From positions 162,623 to 226,622 of the forward strand of contig WIDE01000052.1 of the NCBI GenBank assembly GCA_015039315.1: a stretch of DNA of 64,000 nucleotides. The letters are read 5' to 3'. The stretch's first letter is position 1. Each line of letters opens with the position of its first letter. This DNA is from Clavulina sp. PMI_390. Its lineage: Eukaryota; Basidiomycota; Agaricomycetes; Cantharellales; Hydnaceae. The position numbers were made by a program, and so were the translations under genes. Below, piece by piece: positions 26,399 through 38,739 of the stretch. The notes beneath the pieces are model-generated. The model searched no databases. It was not told the DNA's origin and saw only the letters and a program-made list of their open reading frames with translations.

Positions 26399-28079
26399 AT
26401 GCTGATCGACCTCCCCCACTGGGAAACCATCAATCAAGCGCAGACTAGCCTTCTTGGCGCTCTTTCTCAAGCTTTGGATAGCCCCTCACTGAATCATTTC
26501 CAACCTCTGCTGACTTACACACCACCGGATCGCCCACAAGCTCGCGATGCTACTACAAAACTAATAACCGATCTGTCAGCGGTCATACGCCAGCTCGAAG
26601 CTCTCCGATTACTCCAAGAGGAGCTCGGAAAGTTGTATTGGAAATGTAAATCTATCAAGAGCGCCCTCGTTTCTTGTATATCTCCCATTGGCTCACTTCC
26701 CGACGAAATCATCCAGAGCATCATTGAATTAGCTATTGAATCCCCTAGCCAGACGCCTCAGGTTATGGCTCTTTCTCATGTCTGCCGTAAATGGCGAAGG
26801 CTTGTCCTTGATGCCTCCTCCCTTTTTGTAGCTCCCGACTGGCTATGTTGGCCGAGCGAGCTTCGGGATATATGGGTTTCTCGGTCGGGGAAACATCTTC
26901 TTGAAGCACGTATCTCTGAAAAAAGATCTACTAGAGAGGCCCAGTATCGTTTAGAAACCGTCTTCTCCGCACTGCAACCGCGGGCGGAGAGGCTTCGCAC
27001 GATGCGACTCCAGCTTGGAGATCGTTATCAGGAGATCCCAGATTCGCTTGAGGATTTTTTCAAATCTCCTATGCCAAACATTGAAATTATTGTTATATCA
27101 GGTGGTAGAAACGGTCAGGCAACGCTTGAAGCAGCAAGCATGCCACGGCTTCACACCCTGCATAGCTCAGAGCTCCAGCTCAGTGTAGTCGGAAAGTTCG
27201 AGTCCCTTCAAAATCTAGGATGGCGGGTTTACGCTCCGATTGAGCTTCATCGTCTTTCGGAGGTCACACGTCAACAATCCGTCGATTTCCACCTCACCAT
27301 CTTTGCTCACACCAGCGAGGGGTTGGAGGAGTCTCTGAGCATGTATCCCTTATTGGGACAAGAATACTGGGCACATCTGTTTTCATTACGTATCCATGGA
27401 TTCATGGGAGATGATTATGAGTGGTTTGACTCGCTGATCAGTCAGATCCATGCCCCCAGACTTCGGTCATTGGAGTTACTTGAGATGGGGCATCAGGTGC
27501 TTCGGGCATTACTTTCAGCTATCGTGAGTAGCTCCTCCTTTCATCATGGCGGAATGATCACACTACTTTCGATCTAGCCCACCATAACATCCTCCAGTAT
27601 CAAAACGCTGATCTTGGCGGGTTTCAGCCAAGGCACCCTCGCGGATTTTCTCGCACCTTTCAACCGCCGAGCTGATGACAGCCCAGCACCTTTTTCAAAC
27701 CTCTCAGAAGTGATCATCCAAGACCTTACACATATCTCAACTCACCTTGGCGACATCAGCCTTCCTGCTCTTACATCCTTTGTGTCCGCTCGCAAAGGGC
27801 ATTTGCAACGTTTAGTCCTCCCATCACGTGTGGATCCAGCACGACAAGGTATAGAGGAACCGCCGCTTCCGTACGAGCACCTCCGACGGCCCTCTCCCTT
27901 AACTCTGGAAGAGGCGCTGGCTCTTCGACAAGCTGGAGATCTCCAAGAGGTGCGACTGGTATCCGCTGGTTAGCAGCTAACTGATCTATTCAAACTTACA
28001 GCTCAAGTACACCTACGACCTTGACGACCATGGCTTCGATCTTACTCCTCCTGGGTACTACGATGTTTATGAGATATGA
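26399..28079 (+). CDS. F-box-like family protein, copy 2
   Basis: Three exons (26399-27523, 27578-27949, 28002-28079), about 524 residues, same intron positions as copy 1. The N-terminal helix region contains YWKCKSIKSALVSCISPI, clearly related to YLHCKSIKSKLAACITPI of copy 1. The F-box-like motif is GSLPDEIIQSIIELAIESP with SHVCRKWRRLV. Exon 2 has ARKGHLQRLVLPSRVDP and ends LRQAGDLQE; exon 3 encodes YTYDLDDHGFDLTPPGYY. Copies 1 and 2 resemble each other more than the other members do, which suggests a local tandem duplication followed by long divergence. Sequence is intact, with no stops or frameshifts. Confidence 0.75.
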
Positions 28080-28300
28080 CCATGTGCTCTGCTCGCTCAG
28101 GGTAGATTCGCAATAGTAGAGCCTGGTGAGATACTTTATGTAGATACGATGTAAATAAATGACCATCGTCTTTTCCTTGCTCAACCCACGGGGTGGTGAA
28201 CGTGAGCGTCCAGCTCCTCTTGAACGAAAGTGTTTGTGCTTGTTCCATTCGAAGCGTGATTGCCTCACCCGACCTGACTCGCCGTCTTGCAGGTCTTTTC

Positions 28301-29996
28301 ATGATGCTGGTAGAGGAATCCTTATTGGCAGCGGTCCAATCTGCGCAAGAAGCGCTATCAAAAGCGGTTTCTCTGGCATTGCTAGCTCCGTCCTTCACGC
28401 AGCTCAGACACGTGTCAAGTTTTGTTCCCGCAGAACGCAAGCAGGCGTGCACATCGATCGCCAACCTCACTTCCCAAGTTCACGAATGTAAAATCCAGGT
28501 CGAGGCCCTACAAAAGAGTTTGGATAGTATGCACGCCCTCTGCACCTCCACTGAGGGCGTTCTAACCATGTGCGTTGCTCCCATCTGTGCCTTACCCATC
28601 GAACTTCTCCAATGGATCGCACATTTTGCCGTGGAGTCCCCTCTTAAAACACGACAAATTCTCAATATATCTCACATATCCCCTACCTGGCGTACCGCTG
28701 TTTTTGGGATGCCAAGATTGTTTGTCTCGCCAGATTGGGGATGGTCACCAAGCTCCCTCGACGAGTGGCTTTCTCGATCCGGGAGCCGCCCCCTACATCC
28801 CCGCCTCACCCTTCACTCGCAATCAGAAGCCTCTGAGAAGCTTCAAATGATGTCGAAGGCTCTGAATCCATACCTTCACAGAGTGCAAACTTTTCGTCTC
28901 GAGACTACAACCCGATTTCATGTCGAATTTCCTCCATCCTTTGTGGAATTGTTTCATAATCATCCGCTTCCGCTTCTCGAGAGTTTCGTGATATCCGTTA
29001 AGGGGGACCACCGTCTACACTTTGAGCTGAGCCAGGCCCCGCTTCTCCGGACACTGCACAGCTCGCAGCTACCAATTGCGATCAGCGGAGAAAAGTTCCA
29101 CCTCGAAAATATTGGGTGCCGAGTACATTCGTTAGAGGATTTAGAGCATCTCATAGATATGGGAGCACGCCAGACTACCCCCTTTCACCTATCTATATAT
29201 GCCCACACTCTCGCTTCCATCCACGATCCCCTAACAACGAAACGCCAATTCAACGGTGGTTGGTCCAACATCCAATCTCTTCGACTTCACGGATTCTGTG
29301 GAGGAGATAGGGAGCATATGGGGACTCTCGTCCGCCAACTAGAGCTTCCAAGTCTTTTATCACTTGAGCTACTCGAGCTGAGCAATCGTGTATTGGGCAT
29401 AGTAGCCAATGAGCTGGTTTGTTTTTCCATCTATCAATTGAGTCACCACATTGACAATAATCTTTGCTTCTAGCCAATTATTACAAATCGTTGCATCAAG
29501 AACTTGGTGGTCGCTTGTCTTGAAGGGACAACCGTTTCGCCTGGAGAGTACCTCTCCCCATTATTCCAGACAAGGCCTGACGATGCAACACCATTTCAAA
29601 ATGTTTCCAAATTCTTCCTTTGTGATTTGGATCCTGAGAAACCCTGTCAATGGCTTGCAAACTTCGAGGCTATCAAGTCATTTGTAGCCGGCAGAAGGGG
29701 TCAACTCAAGGAATTTGGCCTCCCGCTATCTTTCCGGCCGCATCCACGGCCGCTAAATGTGACAGTCGATCCTTCAGGCTCTCCAGAGGAAACAGCAGTC
29801 GACCCTGATTCGGAAAGTTCCCTCACCAGTGATCAGGAACAGGGCCTGCTAGAGGCAGGAGAACTTGCCGAGGTACCACAGACGGGTAGCCTCGCACGAT
29901 ATGGCATTCAGCTCTAATGAACTACTTTTCCAGATCACGTATGGCTACGTCATTCACCACCATGGCTATGATCTGGAACTTCCACATTACGGTTAA
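28301..29996 (+). CDS. F-box-like family protein, copy 3
   Basis: Three exons (28301-29416, 29474-29872, 29934-29996), about 525 residues. I chose the ATG at 28301 (MMLVEESLLAAVQ) because it matches the start of other members; the same frame is open upstream to 28193, but that stretch lacks family similarity. The F-box-like part reads CALPIELLQWIAHFAVESP with ISHISPTWRTAVFGMPRLF. The leucine-rich part includes DNWxGxR-free segments such as LRTLHSSQLPIAI and SLRLHGFCGGDREHMG. Exon 2 carries AGRRGQLKEFGLPLSF and an acidic Ser-rich insertion. Exon 3 encodes ITYGYVIHHHGYDLELPHYG. Intact. Confidence 0.75.
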
Positions 29997-30445
29997 CAAG
30001 CACATCAAATCGGGACAAAATACGTCATCAGAAGCGTTGATCGCTCCCGCAACTTCTCTTGCAGAGGTAACAGTCATGGGTCGCGTGGTACGCCTGTCGC
30101 TATGAAGGCTCATCTACGCCTTGGCTGAACTTTAGGGTCAGCTCTCAACTCGCCTTTCTAATGCATGGAACAAACATATTAGATCTGCTCATAACATTGT
30201 GACATTCTTCGGAATTATCGTAAGAATCATACACGAACAATCGATTTTTCATGTAGTACTAGAAGATTGTGCCTTGGTCTCTCTATTTGTTATCCTAGAC
30301 ATATTGATTTCACCGGGGCAAGGCCTAAGCATATCATACGTGCTGGTCTAAAACCAGATTATCGAGGAGGTTTTACATTCAAGCCGTGATTATCAATGCA
30401 ATTTGTAAATTCGATGTATTGTGAAGGTAGTAGAAGGAAAGCGGA
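29997..30445. other. Intergenic region between F-box copies 3 and 4, with a decayed last exon of copy 4
   Basis: Convergent spacer. Near 30366-30405 on the minus strand a short frame still reads like the family's last exon (DNHGLNVKPPR then stop), but no AG acceptor precedes it. See copy 4. Confidence 0.4.
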
Positions 30446-31998
30446 TCAGCCAAGTGGGGAAGTTTTGGAGTCGAGATTAGTACGGACCTCAATGCCGGGT
30501 TCATCATACCCCCCTGCTGGACAAGGGGGATCCTCTTGAGCCTCTGTCAGAGGTACGGCTGTACTGATTTTATCTATCGCTACCGGCTTGAGGCAGTCTG
30601 GCAGCAAAACACGTTCTAGGACACCATGCCGTCGAGCCAGGATACGCTGCATGTCCTCAATATCCAAGTTCCACACGCGCGAGCCATCAGCCCATATGGT
30701 CAGCGATACCAGACTAGGAAGAGCGAAGCCTCCATCCACTCTCAGTGTTGGGTCCACCAACAGCTGTAGTAGATCGTCCACCTTGACAGAACGCCCATAG
30801 CGAAACGTATTCCTAGCAATAACCAGGCTTTCAACATGGTCCATCATATTTGGGTTCTAGTAATATCGAACGATAAATCGTTCAGTGGACAAGTTATACT
30901 TGCTCGACTCACTAGTTCTGTCAGTATGGACTTGCATGTGGCGATACCCAGATCGAAAAGTTCAAGGCCTTTCAAGTGAAAGTTCCCCAGCGCACGCAAA
31001 TAGGGCCGTATGAACTCCGTATCTCCGCTGCTGTATCCTTGGAAGCGCAGTGACGTTAGAGATCGGTGTGTAATGTCTGGTGTGCTCCAGGATTTGCCGG
31101 TGGGCATTGGGTTCACCACGAACAGTGAGGAAATAAACAAGGTAACATGTTGGAGACTATGGCATAGACCGATGACATTGAGCAAGGACAAGAAATCTTC
31201 CAGCTCATACATCCTGCAGCCGAAATTTTGGAGGGTGGGAAGGGTGGGAATGGCGACCCTTGACTCGGTAGTGTATAGTGTATCAAGTTCGGGGAGTGAT
31301 GCCGAGCTGAAGTCTATCTGGGGGTAAAAGCCAGTGATTGTGAGGGAGTGTAGTCGCGCTAGGGCTTGGTAGTTGTCAAACAGAGAAGCAAAAAGCCCAA
31401 GATCAACATTTCCAACATCGATACTTAACGTGGTGATTCGCGAGCCAAGGAGTGGCAGTGAGGTCACCAAGCTCTTGAACGCAACCAAACTAGGAGGAAT
31501 TTCGCATGTGATGGCACGAGAGGCAGACAACGACAACCATTTGGCGATGAATGTGTCTGGCCATGACTCCCAGTCAGGAGCTACAAAAAGCTCGCTCATT
31601 CCAAACACCAAGGTGTTCCATAGTTTGCAAACGAGCGAAAGCTGAACTATTCTACCCGCTTGTTTAGGCGTTGTGATCGCGAAATGGATGATGTGTTCGA
31701 TGATTTCCGTGGGCATAGCATTGAAGGGGGCGACTGAGGCGTAGATAGTGTCCTCAAGGGACAAACATGCGCTATCTATCTCGTCGAGTTTCGTAGAAAG
31801 TTGCTGTATGTGCTTCCTACAGTTCTCTATGGAGCGCCCATCTTGGGCGAGGGATGCACGGTAGCCTGGTCGTTCACCGGAGGGTATTGTGAGAATATGG
31901 CGCGATGGGGGTGTTATTTCAGCAACCAGTTGGGCCGAAACTAACAGCGGCTGAAGTAAGTTGTTGAGGTCCCTGGATAGTGACTCGATTGCCAACAT
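30446..31998 (-). CDS. F-box-like family protein, copy 4 (last exon probably lost)
   Basis: Exon 1 30913-31998 and exon 2 30488-30856 join in frame, both with good GT-AG borders. The F-box-like region is NAMPTEIIEHIIHFAITTP with LSLVCKLWNTLVFGMSELF, followed by the leucine-rich part and ARRHGVLERVLLPDCLKP in exon 2. After GYDEPGIE the family would splice to a small last exon. Here a donor (GTCCGT) is present, but no AG occurs before the recognisable last-exon sequence, where the expected acceptor position reads AC. As written, translation runs through the old intron to a stop at 30446, giving about 498 residues with a novel 13-residue tail. It lies on the minus strand, opposite its neighbours. 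Confidence 0.65.
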
Positions 31999-32179
31999 GG
32001 ATGGCCGGAATAGACTCGGCGCAAAGTGTGACCGCGCCGATCGTCACACATTCTGTTCCTCATCTTACGAAGCCGGGACCCGGTCTCTTTCGTCTCCCAT
32101 CATCCGTCTTGCGCGAGCCTGTCCACTCAGGCTGTATCTAACCCGCCAGATTCGACGCTACTCCCGTGTGCTTTATCCA

Positions 32180-34337
32180 ATGACGGAACTGTATGCATCT
32201 CCTTCCTTGTCCTCCACAAGTTACTTTGGTTTCTAATCGTATGAGATGACTATATCTCTAGCGGGCAATCGCATTTCCTTGGTGGCTCACCCCTGAATCG
32301 GTGCGTGGAATATCGCAATACTCTTCTGATGGCTGAAACCCCATTTTATGATGCGTTCTGGTGAACTTATTGATGGTGGTCCAACTCCCTGTATCACCCT
32401 GGCTTCATAACATCCGGACCCACAGTCTGAGTTGGCTTAGAAGCTCCCCTGCCTTCCTATCTCTCGCTTTGGAATCTCCTCGTACCAAATGGCTACTGTT
32501 CAATGATGGCCAGCCGCTCGTGACTGTATCTCCAGCTCCCTCTCAATCTTCGTCAGCCACTCCCGCAGCCCCATCCCCCTCTTCTCCTGCTCCTAAACCC
32601 CGCACGAAGACTATACCAACCTTCCTCTCTACGTTCAATGTGCGCTCCCTCCTTGGACCTGCCCCCTACTTCGCCCAGGGTCAGCACCCAGGGTCCACTC
32701 TGCCCCCAGAACTCATCACGACTGAGCACAACGGTAAAGGGAAATTCCTAGAATCTGCTCGCATTCATGGACCGACAATTGTCTTTCTCGGTACTCTCGA
32801 GTCTAAACAAGACAGCTGGCTTGGGCGACCAGCAAGTGACTACAGCAAGATGCCGGAGACGCCGGAGGGGATCATCGGCGATCCGTACTTTGCGCTCGAC
32901 GTAACGGAAGTGGATCAGCAGTTACTCAAGGATACCTTCAAGCTTGGAGTTGAGAGAGAAGGAGGAATCAAGGAGGAATTTGGCGATCCAAGGGCTGCAG
33001 GCTTGTCATTTGAGCCAATGGAGGCCGCTATCTTCAGCGAGGGTAGAACTATGATCGACTGGAATTCGCGGATGAAGGTGTGACCACTTATCCTCTTTTG
33101 GCGTTACTACTGATTTTCTGAGCTTTGCCATGTACATTTATTAAAGTTCTGCCCCTCCTGCGGATCTGGGATTCACTCTCTGTGGGGTGGCTGGAAACTA
33201 TCATGCTCGTCTCTTCTACCATGGGCAGATAATACAGGGAAGAAACCATGCCCGACTGCTAAGGGTTTGCACAACGTCATGCATCCTAGAACAGATGCGG
33301 TTGTCATTACTGCGGTCCTTGACGAGACGGGCGATAGGATTCTCTTGGGCCGAAATGTGAGCGTCCATTTCCAATTCAGCATCACGGCATCTGACGTGCT
33401 CGCTCACTGTTCTCTATCTGAATAGAAACGATTCCCGCCAGGTGACTCAGCACCCCCCACGCCCTATCAGTTCGGACTTTGTACTGATACGATCCTCTCG
33501 TTCCTCAGGATTCTATTCGACGCTGGCGGGCTTCCTAGAGCCAAGCGAATCTCTCGAGGACGCGGTCTCACGAGAGATTTGGGAAGAAAGTGGTATTCAT
33601 GTGACGAATGTACGATACCATTCGTGCCAAGTGAGCCCTTCACTCTTCGCGCATTGATGCCAAAGACTCACATTACCCACTTGTCGTCGCTCTCGTCGCG
33701 CTTGTCCACTCGCTCACTATTCTCAGCCCTGGGTAAGCGCACCCATATCGCCTTATATACCCACCGCTAATTCCAAGCCAATTCGATGCATTACCTCTAC
33801 AGCCATACCCGGCGAATCTTATGGTGGGTTGCTATGCTATCGCAGACTCTTCACAAACGATCAGGACTGATCTCGATAACGAGTTGGAAGGTGCGTTGTA
33901 TCTTGGTCCCCCGACCTGGTTAAAAGCTCATAGTCTCATCCTGCCCGCTAGATGCTAGATGGTTCACGCGAGAAGAAGGTAAACTCAACTGCCTATGCTA
34001 TCAGTTGAAGTCAATTCTCTTGTGCCCATTTCTGACCACATGTTTGATAGTGCTCCTAATGCTCTCTGATGGACCTGGCCTCAAGAAGAAGGAAATGCGC
34101 GACATGGGTCGCCAGGTCGGAGATCAGAAGCTCCTCGCACCCGCTGAAGACTCCAAGGCTTCTCCAGGCTCGGATAGCGAATCCGATGGTGAAGATGGCG
34201 CTAAGAAGAAGAGACGCAGCGTTGTGATCCGTGTACCGGGCAAGCAGGCTATCGCGGGGGTACTGATCTACAAGTGGGCTCATCGCCAGCTAGACGGCTT
34301 AGGGTATTCGTTCATCCCCGCTAAACAGCGAATGTAG
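32180..34337 (+). CDS. NPY1: NADH pyrophosphatase, Nudix family (NPY1/NUDT12 type)
   Basis: Hydrolyses NADH and related dinucleotides to NMNH plus AMP, in peroxisomes in yeast. Ten exons: 32180-32190, 32262-32300, 32426-33077, 33147-33356, 33426-33441, 33509-33630, 33727-33732, 33803-33890, 33952-33978, 34051-34337, totalling 485 residues with all phases consistent. The N-terminus reads GGSPLNRLSWLR, typical of the family. A zinc ribbon begins with CPSCG and has a later CP pair. The Nudix box GFLEPSESLEDAVSREIWEE continues SGI, with all catalytic Glu residues present. The downstream family motif SCQPWPYPANLMVGC needs a 6-nt exon coding Pro-Trp. The protein ends with a basic/acidic linker and GKQAIAGVLIYKW. 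It sits between F-box copies but is an ordinary conserved gene. Confidence 0.9.
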
Positions 34338-34872
34338 ATATAGAAGGCGATTGAAAGGTGAAGTCGGTTGACATTGTCTCGACTGCTACGTACAGATCTT
34401 TCAGTCGGTTTTATTTCTGTACATTTTCCACAGGCCTGTGGTGTATACTCGTAGCTACGAACAACTCCGTCTAAATGAGAATCGGTGGATATCATGCAGG
34501 TCAAAGCCGAAATTCTCGAGATTTTGAATCTGACCTCCACGTCAGTGGCGACGGGACGGGACGGCCTGAGCTCACGCCACAGATGATGAATTTATCGCTT
34601 GATCATCTCGCGTGTTGAGACAAAGGGTGCGATAGTGTGGGTTGAAGCACGGAGGTGGGTTGCGTCTCATTGGAGACTCCAACTGCGCACTCCACCCCTT
34701 AGCCAACGGCTGGCGACGAGTCGGCCCTTCGAGGAATCTAGAGAGGAGGTACAGAGACAGTCACTGGAGGCTGCTGACCGAGAGCGCCAGAAAATTCTGC
34801 TGACGCAAAACAGTCCCACGATCGATTGCTGTCCAGACTCCGCTGCCATTCACATTCCCCACCTTTGCTTGA
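34338..34872. other. Intergenic spacer after NPY1
   Basis: Terminator region of NPY1 and promoter of F-box copy 5. Short open frames (for example 34599-34919) have no family similarity. Confidence 0.5.
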
Positions 34873-36558
34873 ATGTTAGCGCCTCAATCCCTCTGGGACT
34901 CCATCGAGAGCCTGCATAAGGCACTTTACGAAGTGATTCATGTGGCTCTTCAAGCTCCTTCTTTTGCACAAACTCCCCACGTCTTGACGCTCGCTCCTGC
35001 TCAACGCAAGCAAGCTTCCACATTGATCAACGAAGACATAGTCCGCATCTCTAAGTGTCGACAGCGCATTCAATCTGCTCAACAGAGACTTGAAGAACTC
35101 GACACGCTCTGCGCCTCTGCTGAGAATAGCCTCAGTATGTGTGCCCAACCCATCGGAGCTCTTCCGCTGGAGCTTTTCCAGAATATCATTGACTATGCCG
35201 CCGAATCTCCTCATCAACGGAAGCAGGTCATAAAATTATCTCATATATCTCGCATGTGGCGGGCTGCCGCTTGTGGAATGCCGAAACTCTTTGCTTCTCC
35301 GAACTGGACCTGGACTCCGATCCTATTGGAAACATGGCTCTCCCGCGCAGGCTCCTGCCCACTCCACGTACACATCTCTATACGTGACGAAAAGAGTGCT
35401 TACACTAAGCTCGCTCGCCTGTCGACGGCTATACTGCCTTATCTCCACCGGGTACGAACGGTCAATGTCGAGGGGAAAGGATATTTTGTTGATCAGTTTC
35501 CTCCTTCTTTCATCTCGCTATTCCAAAACCACTCCCTCCCGGTTCTCGAGAGCATAGCAGTGTCTGGTAGAGGCCCCCATGAATTGAACATCCAACTGAA
35601 TCAAGCCCCAAGGTTGCGGACGCTTCACTGCTCCGAGATTCCACTTCATTTTCCCGAGCGACCCCTCGCTCTTCAGAGTCTAGGACTACTAGTCCTTCAC
35701 CCCGATGACATGCAGCGTGCAATTTCCGCTGCGGAGTCGCAGCAGAATCCATTTCATCTTTCTATCTACGCCCACCCCACAATTGGCCTCAGTGAATCGC
35801 TGGTTGTAGAAAACCTTCGACCGGATAGCTGGGTCCAAGTGATATCGCTCCGTCTATACCAGTTCCGTGGAAGCGACCATGATCATGTTGGGAGCCTCAT
35901 CAGTCAACTCGAGATGCCTAATCTCGTCTCTCTTGAACTGGTCGATCTAAGCTATCAAGTGTTCACAGATGTTGTGCACAAGTTGGTGAGGATCTTATTT
36001 CACAGATTCAACATATCGAATTCCTCCTGATTGACCTCTTCGGTCCCCTTCCTAGCCTGACGTCACAAACCGTCGAATCGAAAAACTCCTGATAGCATGT
36101 CGCGAACAAAAACCAGACGATAACTTCATCTTACCCCTCAACGCGGCGAAACAAGGAGCAGAAGATCAAATGCCACCTTTCCCAAATCTCCAAGGTTTTG
36201 CCCTTCGCGATGCTGATCCTAGGAAGAAATGTGAATGGTCAATTGATTTCGAGGTGATGGAAGCACTTGCGGAGAGCAGAAGAGGTACCCTGACACAGCT
36301 CGTGCTGCCATCAGCATTCCGTCCCCTGCTTTTGGCTACCGAAAGAGTTCTCGATGATAACCCTGCTCCAAAGCAAGCGCTGACTATCGGACAGGAGTCT
36401 AGACTGAAGATGGTCGGAAACCTAGCCGAGGTGAATATACCATTCATGCGCAATTATAAATTAGTAATGTTTGACCTGCTTTTGGCTAGATTGCGTATGA
36501 TTTTACAATCGACAGCCATGGCCTGTCCGAAATGTATCCTCGGTACTCAGCTGAATGA
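34873..36558 (+). CDS. F-box-like family protein, copy 5
   Basis: Three exons (34873-35985, 36056-36430, 36490-36558), about 518 residues. It begins MLAPQSLWDSIESLHKALYE, followed by a coiled-coil-prone stretch (QRIQSAQQRLEELDTLCASA) and the F-box-like motif GALPLELFQNIIDYAAESP with LSHISRMWRAAACGMPKLF. The leucine-rich part includes FPPSFISLFQNHSLPVLES and SLRLYQFRGSDHDHVGSL. Exon 2 contains AESRRGTLTQLVLPSAFRP; exon 3 encodes IAYDFTIDSHGLSEMYPR. Nearly every segment has a close match in copy 6, including the start context, so the two are recent duplicates. Intact reading frame. Confidence 0.78.
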
Positions 36559-36818
36559 TCGGAGTTCAGATTTCTGCACCGAGGAGTATCGCATAGTGTC
36601 GTTCTACAGAAGATCTCTACCTGGCTGATCTAGACATTCGTAAGCCTTAGAAGTGGTTGAAGATTAGCAATAATGGAGACTCAGAGCATGTGGTCAATAG
36701 CGTGCGTACTGTCTTTCAAGCCATTGCAAGTGGCAACATCAGTGTACTCTTTGAACTCTCCAATGATATACGCGCTGCTGGGGAGCGCCCGTTGAAGGAT
36801 CATGGCCTCATCTGAATC

Positions 36819-36857
<39 letters not shown>

Positions 36858-37053
36858 AGTGGGTAACTGGCCATGATCTATTCGACATCCCGGATACCTC
36901 AAGGCGGTGATGTTTGGGTAATACAATAGCAGTTCCTTCCCGCATTGTGCTACCAGCAGCGGATGAATTAAGGATATAATGACGCAAGCGTTTCTCACGG
37001 CTGAGCTGTACTTACAGATTGTGTGTCTGTCACATCGTCGATCTTGACTTGCG
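36559..37053. other. Spacer between duplicate F-box copies 5 and 6
   Basis: No coding frame. It contains the CT microsatellite described separately. The segment just before copy 6 (ending ...gatgcttgcgcctcag) resembles the start of copy 5, marking the edge of the duplicated unit. Confidence 0.5.
36821..36854 (+). repeat. (CT)17 microsatellite
   Basis: Perfect CT dinucleotide repeat of 34 bp inside the spacer between two duplicated F-box genes. It should be length-variable between strains. Confidence 0.95.
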
Positions 37054-38739
37054 ATGCTTGCGCCTCAGTCCCTCTGGGATTCCGTTGAGAGCCTGCATGA
37101 GTCTCTCTTCGAAGCAGTTTCCACTGTTCTTCGATCTCGTGCTTTCGCCCAAACGCGGCACGTATTGACGCTCCCCCCTCCTCAACGTGGGCAAGGACTC
37201 GCCGCAATAAACCAAGACAAAAGTCACATATCTGAATGTAGGCAGCGAATCCGTGCTGCCCAACGAACGCTCGAGGAACTCGATACTATCTGCGCCTCAG
37301 CTGAGAATGGACTCAGCATGTGCGCCCAACCAATTGGAGCTCTGCCGCTCGAGCTGTTTCAATACATCATTGATTTTATGGTCGAGTCCCCTCGTCAGTG
37401 GAAGCGAATCGTAGAGATTTCTAACATCTCTCACACGTGGCGATCTGCTGTTTGTGGCATGCCAAGACTGTTCGTTTCACCAAACTGGACGTGGTCTCCA
37501 GATGCTTTGGAAACATGGATATCTCGTGCAGGCGCCTGCCTACTTCACGTGCATATCCGTTTGAGTGATGATGAAAAGTCCTCCGATGAGCTTGATCGTA
37601 TGGCTCGGGCAATGGTCCCTCATCTTTACCGAGTCCAAACAATTCGGGTCGAGGGGCAAGGTTATTTTGTTGACGAATTCCCACCTTCTTTTACCTCAAT
37701 ATTCCGGGAACACTTCCTTCCAGCTCTAGAGAGTATCATAGTGTCTGGAAGAGGCCCTTCTGATCTATGCGTTCGTCCTGATCGAGCTCCCAAGTTGCAC
37801 ATGCTCCACTCTTCCGAAATCCCGCTCCGTCTTAACAAAGGACCTCTCAATCTTCAAAGCCTTGGGCTGTTAGTCTTGCATGTTGAAGATATGGAGCGGG
37901 CTTTTGATGCTGCTAAATCGCAGCAGATCCCCTTCCATCTATCGATCTATGCTCATCCCAGCATTGGCCTTAGTGAGTCGCTGCATGTGGGGAAGCATCG
38001 AATAGACAGCTGGACACAGGTTACATCGCTTCGACTCTACCAGTTTCGTGGAGGTGATCAAGTGTATGTTGGCACCCTAGTGAGCCAATTAGAAATGCCC
38101 AACCTGGCATATCTTGAGTTGGTGGACTTCAGCTATGATGTATTTGCAGAGATTGCGAACGAATTTGTGAGCATCCCTCTGGTCTATCACTACTCAAGAG
38201 TTTACCTGATTCACGCCTTCTTTCTGGTTAGCCTGTGGTCACAAACCGCTGCATCCAAAAACTCCTCATCGCATGCCGCGACGAGAAACCCGAGAATAAC
38301 TTCATACTCCCGCTCAACGAGGTTAAGCATGAAATAGGTGATCAGGCCTTACCTTCCATACCTTTCCCTAACCTTCAAAGTTTTGCTCTTCGCGATACTC
38401 ATCCCAATAAGCCATGTGAATGGTCAATTGACTTTGGGGTGATCGAGGCACTCGTGGAGAGTAGAAGAGGTATATTGAAAAAGCTAATTTTGCCATGTGC
38501 ATTTCGTCCCCAACTTCCGGTCATTGAGGGAGATTCTAGTACCCGGACAGCGCAGCGGCAGGCACTCACCGTTGGGGAAGAATCAAAATTAAAGGCCGCT
38601 GGAGACCTAAGTGAGGTATATATCAGAGTGCTTTCTTCCAGGAAAACAAGTAACGCAGGCTCATGTTTAGATTGCTTACGATTTTACCATGAACACCCAT
38701 GGTCTGCCTGAGTCGTATCCTCGATTTTCAGTTGCATAA
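37054..38739 (+). CDS. F-box-like family protein, copy 6
   Basis: Three exons (37054-38166, 38232-38615, 38671-38739), about 521 residues. Starts MLAPQSLWDSVESLHESLFE. F-box-like motif: GALPLELFQYIIDFMVESP with ISNISHTWRSAVCGMPRLF. Exon 1 has exactly the same length as in copy 5 (1,113 nt), and shared phrases include CRQRIRAAQRTLEELDT, SMCAQPIGALPLELFQ and LGLLVLHVEDMERAFDAA. Exon 2 has VESRRGILKKLILPCAFRP; exon 3 encodes IAYDFTMNTHGLPESYPRF. Relative to copy 5 there are many scattered substitutions and few gaps, as expected for a duplicate under continued coding constraint. Confidence 0.78.

Noticed and set aside
36821..36854. CT run as a telomere-like or functional element
   Set aside because: It is a simple dinucleotide microsatellite with no telomeric repeat unit.
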